DNA of 64,000 nucleotides from Kitasatospora terrestris. Its GTDB lineage: Bacteria; Actinomycetota; Actinomycetes; Streptomycetales; Streptomycetaceae. Both the position numbers and the translations under genes were made by a program. The notes under the pieces are model-generated. The model was given only the letters and a program-made list of their open reading frames with translations. It was not told where the DNA came from and made no database searches. Location of the stretch: assembly GCF_039542905.1 (NCBI RefSeq), contig NZ_BAABIS010000001.1, positions 7,750,001 through 7,814,000 of the forward strand, read 5' to 3'. How positions within the stretch are numbered: position 1 is the first letter of the stretch; every line of letters begins with the position of its first letter. Below, in pieces: positions 7,966-14,258 of this stretch.

Positions 7966-8585
7966 CAGTGGCTCTCACCGCTGAGCTGCTGCGCCCGCGC
8001 GTTGAGCGCCTTGGCCTCTTCCCTGGCCCGGGCCGCGGCGGCCGGGTCGTACGCGAGGTTGGGCTGGCCGAGCGCTATCCGGCTGTCGAGCAGGTCGGCC
8101 TCGGTGTTCTTCCACGCCGCGGCCGAGTGGTTCGCCGCCGCCTCGAAGGACTGCGCGGAGTAGTCGGCGTTGGCGACCTGACTGATCGGGTTGTCCTTGA
8201 GGGTCTCCTCCCAGGAGCGGCCCTCGACCTGCTCCTGCGTCAGGTTCGGGTTGCCCATCGCCGCGCTGTACACGTCCTTGGCGACTCCGGAGATGTACTG
8301 CTCCTGGTCGTGGTACAGGCCCGCGGACAGGTGCAGGCGCTCGGCGATCTGGTTGCCGTCCTGCACCATCGCGCGGACGCCCCACGCCCACCGCTCGCAG
8401 AATTCGTCGAACACCTGCTGCAGGTCGGCGAAGCCGATCTGCATCCCCGTCATGCTCAGGTTGTCGAAACCGCGGCCGATCTCCGCGTTCTCCACGATCC
8501 CGATCGACTTCAGCTCCTCGATCGAGTGGTTGATGCCGTCCGCGGTCGACTTCAGCGCCTGCGGATCCACCTGGTAGCCGGCCAT
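7965..8585 (-). CDS. WXG100/ESX-like secretion partner of the toxin
   Basis: 206 aa, almost entirely alpha-helical by composition. N-terminus (GYQVDPQALKSTADGINHSIEELKSIG) and the W-A-W-G turn in CERWAWGVRAMV are like ESX hairpins; Tyr/Gln-rich helices follow. ATG overlaps the stop of the SseB-like gene (TGATG) with GGGGAGGAA upstream, and its own stop overlaps the toxin start. In T7SS toxin operons small helical proteins of this kind pair with the N-terminal helices of the toxin as targeting partners; that role is inferred here. Confidence 0.65.
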   Translation of the reverse strand: MAGYQVDPQALKSTADGINHSIEELKSIGIVENAEIGRGFDNLSMTGMQIGFADLQQVFDEFCERWAWGVRAMVQDGNQIAERLHLSAGLYHDQEQYISGVAKDVYSAAMGNPNLTQEQVEGRSWEETLKDNPISQVANADYSAQSFEAAANHSAAAWKNTEADLLDSRIALGQPNLAYDPAAAARAREEAKALNARAQQLSGESH

Positions 8586-8977
8586 CAGTTCCTCCCCGCG
8601 TCGACCGCGGCCTCGTCCGGCACGATCCCGCGTACCGGCGGGAAGAGCATCGGCGTCCGCCCGGCGGCGTCCAGCGCCACCCCGGCGGGCACCCCCGCCG
8701 CGGCCGTACCGACCTCCAGCAGTCGCGACCCGCGGACCGTCAGGTACGGCAACTCGGCCTCCTGGAAGCCGCGCTGCTCGGCGAAGGCCGCCATCTCCTC
8801 CTCGCCGCTGAACGCGTAGATCCAGCGGATCCCGCCCTGGTCGCCGGACCACACCTGCCCCCGACCGTCGTGCGGCAGGTAGAGCAGCGCCGCCCGGAGC
8901 TCCGCCACCAGCAGACTCGGATCCCCCACCTGCGCGTGCATCATCCGCAACTGGTGCAACAACCCAGCGTTGTCCAC
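8585..8977 (-). CDS. SseB-like domain protein, first gene of toxin operon
   Basis: 130 aa, matches the streptomycete SseB-N-terminal-domain family over its full length: AALLYLPHDGRGQVWSGDQG, GGIRWIYAFSGEEEMAAFA, LPYLTVRGSRLLEVG and the tail MLFPPVRGIVPDEAAVD are the family's conserved blocks. SseB-like proteins recur in actinobacterial T7SS/WXG toxin loci and probably act as cytosolic adaptors or chaperones (family context, not demonstrated). Its stop forms TGATG with the next gene, so the four genes are translationally coupled. Confidence 0.8.
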   Translation of the reverse strand: MDNAGLLHQLRMMHAQVGDPSLLVAELRAALLYLPHDGRGQVWSGDQGGIRWIYAFSGEEEMAAFAEQRGFQEAELPYLTVRGSRLLEVGTAAAGVPAGVALDAAGRTPMLFPPVRGIVPDEAAVDAGRN

Positions 8978-9115
8978 TCGCCCTCCCCCGAATCCCGGTC
9001 ACCTGCCGCCGAACGCTCCGGACACCCTAGCGAGCCGCGACCACAGGCAACGAGTGGACTACCGCCGAAGGCCTCCCGGTTCCACCGGCGGCCCCCGGGG
9101 AAGACCGTGCCGGCG

Positions 9116-10012
9116 TCAGAGACCGCGCAGGACGCGGTCGAGCGCGGACCGGCCCACGGGCCCCCACTCCGGCTTGCCGCCGGGCAGACCCCGGTCCCCG
9201 CTCAGGCCCATCGCCATCAGGAACAGGCACTTCATCGCGGCCAGCCCGCGCGCCCGCCGCACGGTCGCCCCGTCCACCCGTGCGTAACGCTCGAAGAAGC
9301 GTGCGGCGCCGCCCGCGGGGAGCAGCAGCCAGGCGGCCGCGAGGTCCCACGCCGGGTCACCGGCGAAGAGCGCGCCGAAGTCGACCACGCCCGCCAGGGT
9401 GCCGTCCGCGACGACGACGTTCGCGGGGTGCAGGTCGCCGTGGACCCACACCGGCGGGCCCGCCCACTCCGGGGTGTCCACCGCCTCGTCCCAGACCGCG
9501 CGGATCCTGTCGGCGAGGCCCGCCGGGGCGGCGTCCCGGAAGAAGTGCTCGAACCCGCCCGTGCAGTCCCCGGGGTGGAGCCCGAAGTCCGTGGCGGTGG
9601 GCGCGTCGGCGGGCGCCGGCACGTGCAGCGCCCCCAGGAAGTCCGCCAGGGCGTCGGCCGCGTGGTCGCCGCGGGTGATCTCGCCGTGGTCCAGCGGCGT
9701 GCCCTCGACCCAGCTCATGACGGTCCAGATCTTGGGGAAGCGCTCCGACGGCACCCCGTCCCGGACCGGGACGGGCACCGGCAGCGGCAGGCGTGCGGCC
9801 AGCTCCGGCAGCCACCGGCGCTCCTTCAACTGCGGCTCGGGGCCGCTGTCCATCCGCTGCATCCGGACCGCCAACTCCGGGCCCAGGCGCCACATCTGAT
9901 TGCCCCAGCCGCCCGCCACCTCGCGGACGGGCAGGTCGGCGAGGTCGGGATGCTGCTCCCGGAGCAGCGCCCGGACGAGGTCCTCGGTGATCTCGATCTC
10001 GGATTCGATCAT
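9116..10012 (-). CDS. Aminoglycoside phosphotransferase-family kinase
   Basis: 298 aa, APH/choline-kinase fold. The catalytic loop is VWVHGDLHPANVVV (about 194-207; Brenner motif HxDxxxxN as H-G-D-L-H-P-A-N) and the metal-binding DFG appears as GVVDFGALFAGDP. The N-terminal nucleotide lobe has GGWGNQMWRLG. Such enzymes phosphorylate aminoglycosides, macrolides or cellular metabolites; the substrate cannot be deduced, and a true resistance role is not implied. Standalone, transcribed away from the MFS gene. Confidence 0.85.
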   Translation of the reverse strand: MIESEIEITEDLVRALLREQHPDLADLPVREVAGGWGNQMWRLGPELAVRMQRMDSGPEPQLKERRWLPELAARLPLPVPVPVRDGVPSERFPKIWTVMSWVEGTPLDHGEITRGDHAADALADFLGALHVPAPADAPTATDFGLHPGDCTGGFEHFFRDAAPAGLADRIRAVWDEAVDTPEWAGPPVWVHGDLHPANVVVADGTLAGVVDFGALFAGDPAWDLAAAWLLLPAGGAARFFERYARVDGATVRRARGLAAMKCLFLMAMGLSGDRGLPGGKPEWGPVGRSALDRVLRGL

Positions 10013-10167
10013 GCCGAGTCACGCTACCCGCAACGGACCGCCGCGCGGCCCCGGTCAATCCGATTGCCACCGGACCACCGCCCCGGATACGGTCCGCGCA
10101 TGCCCGCCGCGCCCCGTGTCTCCTAGCTCGGACACCAGCTTCGACGCCACCCTTGTGTCCTTGAGCT

Positions 10168-10182
10168 GTTACGGAGCGTAAC
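10168..10182. promoter_or_regulatory. Perfect inverted repeat before MFS gene
   Basis: GTTAC-GGAGC-GTAAC, five-base arms with a five-base spacer, ending five bases before the MFS start codon. It overlaps the place where the ribosome-binding site must be (GGAG is the loop), so a bound regulator or a small hairpin would block expression. No regulator gene is adjacent. Confidence 0.5.
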
Positions 10183-10186
10183 TTCC

Positions 10187-11419
10187 ATGCATGCCCCGCG
10201 CGGTTCCGGCCTGTTCCGGAACCGGGACTTCTCGCTGCTGCTGAGCGGCCAACTGGTCTCCGCCGTCGGTGACCAGGCACACTTCACGGCCCTGCCGCTG
10301 GTCGTGCTCGCCCTGACCGGATCGGTGACCCGGGCCGGGGTGGTCCTCGGTCTGGGAACCGCCTCCTTCCTGGTGTTCGGGCTGGTCGCCGGGGCCCTCG
10401 CCGACCGGTGGGACCGGAAGGCCACCATGATCTGGTGCGAGCTCGGCCGGGCCGTGCTCACCGCCGGAGTCGCCGTCGCCCTGTGGTTCGACGGGCTGAC
10501 CATGCCCCAGCTGTACGGCACCGCCGTGCTCGCCGGGATCCTGACGACCCTCTTCCACGTGGCGAACACCGCGGCGCTGCCCAACGTGGTCGGTCCGCGG
10601 CTGCTCTCCGCCGCGCTCGGCCTCTCGCAGTCCGCGGCCGGTGCGGTGGCCGTCGTCGGAGCCTCCCTCGCCGGGGTGCTCTACGAGCTCGGACGGACCG
10701 TCCCGTTCACCGTGAACGCGCTCTCCTTCGCGGCGTCCGCGGCGTCCCTGGGTCTGATGCGCTCCCGGTTCCAGGTGGACCGGAAGCGGGCCCGGCCGGG
10801 CGCCCGGCTCACCGCCGACATCCGGGAGGGCCTCGGCTCGCTCTGGCGCCAACCCGTCGTCCGCTTCCTCACGCTGGTGTCGGCCGCGGACAAGGTGCGG
10901 TACGGCGCGGGGTACCTGCTGATCATCACCCTCGCCCGGCAGCTCGGTGCCTCGCCGCTGTGGATCGGCGTCGTCTTCAGCGGCGCGGCGGTCGGCGCGA
11001 TGGCGGGAGCGCTGGTGTCGGACCGGGTGACGCGCCGGTTCCCGCTCGGGCGGATCGCCGTGGCCATGCTGTGGGTGGAGGCGCTGGTGTTCCCGCTCTA
11101 CGCGCTGGCCCCCACCCCGCTCCTGCTGGCCGCCGTCGCGGCCGCCGAGTCCATGGTGGCCCCGGTGTACACCGTGGCCATGACCACCCACCAACTGGCC
11201 ATCACCCCGGACGAGTTGCGGGGCAGGGTGACGAGCGCCGCCTCGACGCTCACCACCGGGGCCCTGTCGGTCGGCGCCCTCGCGGGCGGCGCGCTGATCG
11301 CCGCCCTCGGCGCCGAGCCGCTGGTCTGGCTCTGCGGGGCGTGGCTGCTGGCGCTGGCCGTCCTCACCACGGCCAACCGGGCCGTGCGGCAGGCACCGCC
11401 CGCAGGGGCGCTGTCGTAG
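10187..11419 (+). CDS. MFS exporter (multidrug/macrolide-efflux type)
   Basis: 410 aa, 12 predicted membrane helices with the basic N-terminus FRNRDFSLLLSGQLVSAVGDQ, typical of the MefA/DHA3-like MFS group; the A-motif loop appears as GALADRWDRKATM (residues about 69-81). The central loop (QVDRKRARPGARLTADIREGLGSLWR) is the usual cytoplasmic linker between the two halves. Likely drug or metabolite export; substrate unknown. ATG at 10187 chosen because it starts the conserved N-terminal motif. Confidence 0.85.
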   Translation: MHAPRGSGLFRNRDFSLLLSGQLVSAVGDQAHFTALPLVVLALTGSVTRAGVVLGLGTASFLVFGLVAGALADRWDRKATMIWCELGRAVLTAGVAVALWFDGLTMPQLYGTAVLAGILTTLFHVANTAALPNVVGPRLLSAALGLSQSAAGAVAVVGASLAGVLYELGRTVPFTVNALSFAASAASLGLMRSRFQVDRKRARPGARLTADIREGLGSLWRQPVVRFLTLVSAADKVRYGAGYLLIITLARQLGASPLWIGVVFSGAAVGAMAGALVSDRVTRRFPLGRIAVAMLWVEALVFPLYALAPTPLLLAAVAAAESMVAPVYTVAMTTHQLAITPDELRGRVTSAASTLTTGALSVGALAGGALIAALGAEPLVWLCGAWLLALAVLTTANRAVRQAPPAGALS

Positions 11420-11520
11420 GGCGGCGGTGCGGGCCTCGGATTCTCGCAGACCGCGGCGGCCGCGGGGCCGGAATCGGCGAGCGGGCGGTGTCCGGGTCGG
11501 TCCCGGTTAGCGTGGAGGGC

Positions 11521-11739
11521 ATGCGCGGCAACGTCCACCACTCCCGGCACTGCCCGACCTGCGGCACGCCCGTCTCGGAGGGCCTGCAGGGCGGTCACGT
11601 CTGCCCGTTGTGCTACCGCGTGGAGGAACCGCCCGGCGAGACGCTCGCCCGCGAGCGCTGGTGCGCCACCAAGCGGCAGCGGATCGCCGCCGCCCGCAGG
11701 GTCTGGGAACGCGAGGGACTGGTCCCGCGCCGGAGGTGA
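11521..11739 (+). CDS. Small zinc-ribbon protein
   Basis: 72 aa with two CxxC knuckles (HCPTCGTPVSEG and HVCPLCYRVE, cysteines 11/14 and 28/31) that would bind one zinc ion, followed by a basic helix (TKRQRIAAARRVWERE). ATG at 11521 has GGAGG just upstream; a GTG nine bases earlier is possible. No function known; it could be a nucleic-acid or protein-binding adaptor. Confidence 0.6.
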   Translation: MRGNVHHSRHCPTCGTPVSEGLQGGHVCPLCYRVEEPPGETLARERWCATKRQRIAAARRVWEREGLVPRRR

Positions 11740-11763
11740 GGGCCGCTCCCCGGTGCCCGCCGG

Positions 11764-13224
11764 TCAGGGGGCCAGGGGGTGGTCGGCCGGGGTGACGGGG
11801 GTGGGGAGGTCGGTGGTGCCGCGCAGGTAGTGGTCGACGGCGGCGGCCGCCGCACGGCCCTCGGCGATGGCCCAGACGATCAGGGACTGGCCGCGGCCCG
11901 CGTCGCCCGCGACGAAGACGCCGTCGGCGGCGGTGGCGAAGTGGGCGTCGCGGGCCAGGGCGCCGTGCGGGCCGAAGGCGAGGCCGAGCTGGCCGGCGAT
12001 CGGGCTGTCGGGCTCGGGGCCGGTGAAGCCGAGGGCGAGCAGGGCGAGTTGGGCGGGGAGGGTGCGTTCGGTGCCGGCCTCGGGCCGGCGGTCGCCCGGG
12101 GTGGCGTGGGCGAAGCGGACGGCGGCGAGCCGCCCGTCGGGGCCCGGGTCGAAGCCGACGGTGGTGGCGGCGAAGACCCGCGGCTCCTCGCCGGCCTCCT
12201 CGTGGGAGGCGGTGCGCCGGTAGACCTTCGGGTGGACGGGCCAGGGCTGCTCGGCGGCGCGACGGTCGGGCGGGCGCGGGTTGATGTCCAACTGGATGAC
12301 GGACGTCGCGTGTTGGCGCAGTGCGGTGCCCAGGCAGTCGGCGGCGGTGTCGCCGCCGCCGACGATCACCACGTGCCGGCCCTCGGCGGTGAGCGGCGGC
12401 CGGGGGAAGTCGCCCTGGTCGGCCCGGTTGGCCTGGGTGAGGTAGTCCATGGCGTGCCGGACGCCGGGCAGGTCGTGCCCGGGGGAGGGGAGTCCGCGCG
12501 GTGCGGTGGCGCCGACGGCGAGCAGCACGGCGTCGTGGTCGGAGCGCAGCCGGTCGGCTGGCAGGTCGCGTCCCACGTCGACACCAGTGCGGAACCGGGT
12601 TCCCTCGGCGCGGAGTTGGTCGAGCCGCCGGTCCAGCCGGTGCTTCTCCAGGCGGAACGGCGGGATGCCGTAGCGCAGCAGTCCGCCGAGCCGGTCGGCG
12701 CGCTCGTACACGGTGGTGGTGTGCCCGGCCCGGGTGAGCTGCTGGGCCGCCGCCAGCCCGGCCGGGCCGGAGCCGACCACGGCGACCCGGCGGCCGGTCC
12801 GCCGCTCGGGCGGGCGGGGGCGGTCCACACCGATCTCCCAGGCGTGGTCGGCGAGTGCCAGCTCGATGTTGCGGATGGTGACCGCCTCGGAGTCGATCGC
12901 CAGCACGCAGGCGCTCTCGCAGGGGGCGGGGCAGAGCCGCCCGGTGAACTCCGGGAAGTTGTCGGTGGCCAGCAGGTGGGTGGCGGCGGCCCGCCAGTCG
13001 TCACCGGCGGCGAGGGCGTTCCAGTCCGGGACGAGGTTGCCCAGCGGGCAGGCGTTGTGGCAGAAGGGCAGGCCGCAGTCCATGCAGCGGGACGCCTGCT
13101 CGCGGACCAGGGGGAGCGGCGGGCGGCCGCCGTCGACCTCCGCCCAGTCCTGGACGCGCTCCTGCGGCGGCCGCCGCGCCCGGGCGCGGCGGGGGGTGGT
13201 GAGGAAGGCCCTCGGGTCTGCCAT
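11764..13224 (-). CDS. gltD: Glutamate synthase small subunit (GltD-type oxidoreductase), orphan
   Basis: 486 aa, FAD/NADPH-dependent electron-transfer subunit of glutamate synthase. N-terminal Fe-S domain with C47, C50, C55, C59 (RCMDCGLPFCHNACPLG) and C98, C102, C106 (LCPAPCESAC); FAD-binding GSGPAG at 151-156; NADPH site in VVIVGGGDTAADCLG; C-terminal FAD motif GVFVAGDAGRGQS. Preceded by GGAGG. The large subunit gene gltB is not beside it, whereas canonical gltBD are adjacent. It may be a second GltD copy or supply electrons to another partner. Confidence 0.9.
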   Translation of the reverse strand: MADPRAFLTTPRRARARRPPQERVQDWAEVDGGRPPLPLVREQASRCMDCGLPFCHNACPLGNLVPDWNALAAGDDWRAAATHLLATDNFPEFTGRLCPAPCESACVLAIDSEAVTIRNIELALADHAWEIGVDRPRPPERRTGRRVAVVGSGPAGLAAAQQLTRAGHTTTVYERADRLGGLLRYGIPPFRLEKHRLDRRLDQLRAEGTRFRTGVDVGRDLPADRLRSDHDAVLLAVGATAPRGLPSPGHDLPGVRHAMDYLTQANRADQGDFPRPPLTAEGRHVVIVGGGDTAADCLGTALRQHATSVIQLDINPRPPDRRAAEQPWPVHPKVYRRTASHEEAGEEPRVFAATTVGFDPGPDGRLAAVRFAHATPGDRRPEAGTERTLPAQLALLALGFTGPEPDSPIAGQLGLAFGPHGALARDAHFATAADGVFVAGDAGRGQSLIVWAIAEGRAAAAAVDHYLRGTTDLPTPVTPADHPLAP

Positions 13225-13326
13225 CGCGGCCTCCGGCTGCGAAACCCGTTCGTGTGGCCACGGTACGCCTGTGGGACGGTCGGCAACAGGGGAGACCGGC
13301 GGCGGGCCGGGCGGCCCGGGTGCCCG

Positions 13327-13731
13327 TCAGTAGGACTGGAGCTCCAGCAGGGTGCCCTCCGGGTCGCGGAGGTGGGCCGTGCGCAGGCCCGGGCCCCACT
13401 CGGGGCGGTCGGCCGGGGCGGTGACCGGGGTGGCGCCGTACCGGAGGCACAGGGCGTGGCCGGCGTCGACGTCGGGGACGCGGCAGACGAACATCAGCGC
13501 GTCCTGGGCGTCCACGGTGGAGGGGAGGGCGTCGGTGCCGACGGCGGAGGCGAGGGCGGCGCGGTCGAAGAGCGAGAGCAGGCCCTGCCCGTCGACGTCC
13601 CAGTGGGCGTACGGCCCGGCAGCGCTGCCGCGGACCAGGGTGGCGCCGGCCAACTCGGGCAGGACGGCGGCGTAGAACGCGAAGGCGTCGGCGAAGCGGG
13701 TGGTGAGCAGGCGGGGGTGCAGGGCGTCCAT
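13327..13731 (-). CDS. VOC/glyoxalase-family protein
   Basis: 134 aa, one vicinal-oxygen-chelate unit pair: N-terminal LLTTRFADAFAFYAAVLPELAG and C-terminal HLRDPEGTLLELQSY with the typical E near the end. Start at 13731 is preceded by GGAG at six bases; an upstream in-frame extension would run through the shared promoter and is unlikely. Divergent from the MarR gene across 70 bp with palindromes, so it is the probable target of that regulator. Substrate unknown; could detoxify an electrophile or bind an antibiotic. Confidence 0.8.
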   Translation of the reverse strand: MDALHPRLLTTRFADAFAFYAAVLPELAGATLVRGSAAGPYAHWDVDGQGLLSLFDRAALASAVGTDALPSTVDAQDALMFVCRVPDVDAGHALCLRYGATPVTAPADRPEWGPGLRTAHLRDPEGTLLELQSY

Positions 13732-13756
13732 GGCGCGCTCCGGAAGGGCGAGAATC

Positions 13757-13790
13757 AGTGGGTCGACACCCACTATAGGTGCAGACCCTA
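13757..13790. promoter_or_regulatory. Two operator-like palindromes between VOC gene and marR
   Basis: 13757-13774 is AGTGGGT-CGAC-ACCCACT, perfect seven-base arms. 13776-13790 is TAGG-TGCAGAC-CCTA. Both sit in the 70-bp gap between the divergent genes, the classic place for MarR autoregulatory binding sites. Confidence 0.55.
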
Positions 13791-13801
13791 GAATGGTGGT
13801 C

Positions 13802-14248
13802 ATGAACGATCCGGACGCCGTCCCGCCCCGCCTCACCGGCCTCAGCACCTACCTGCTCTCGCGGGTCGGCAAGGCCGCCCGCACCGCGCTCGGCGAACGC
13901 CTCGCCGAGCGCGGCCTGCGGCTGTGGCACATGGCGGTGCTCGCCGCACTCGACGACTTCGGCCCGCACGCCCAGCGCGACCTGGCCGCCCGGCTGCGCA
14001 TCGACCCGAGCGACCTGGCCAAGGCGGTCGACCAGCTGGCCGCCGCCGGGCAGGTCGAGCGCAGCCGCGACCCCGCCGACCGGCGCCGGGTCTCCGTCAC
14101 GATCACCCCCGTCGGACGCGCCGCGCTCGCCGAACTCGACGGCGAGGCCCGGCAGGTGCAGGAGGAGCTGCTCGCCCCGCTCGACCCGGCCGAACGGGCG
14201 CAGCTGCACGCCCTGCTCGGCCGGATCTTCGACGCCCTGCCCCGGTAG
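13802..14248 (+). CDS. MarR-family transcriptional regulator
   Basis: 148 aa; winged-helix core (LWHMAVLAALDDFGPHAQRDLAARLRIDPSDLAKAVDQLAAAGQVERSRDPADRRRVSVTIT) with the family's D-x-R-R wing motif DPADRRR. ATG at 13802 or MVV start at 13793; no strong ribosome site, possibly leaderless from a promoter inside the palindrome zone. Expected to repress itself and the divergent VOC gene, with release by a small aromatic or reactive ligand. Confidence 0.88.
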   Translation: MNDPDAVPPRLTGLSTYLLSRVGKAARTALGERLAERGLRLWHMAVLAALDDFGPHAQRDLAARLRIDPSDLAKAVDQLAAAGQVERSRDPADRRRVSVTITPVGRAALAELDGEARQVQEELLAPLDPAERAQLHALLGRIFDALPR

Positions 14249-14258
14249 CTTCCGGCCC

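Noticed and set aside
5344..8163. 939-codon open frame on the plus strand
   Set aside because: Mirror of the toxin gene; Val/Gly/Arg-rich sequence, no domain.
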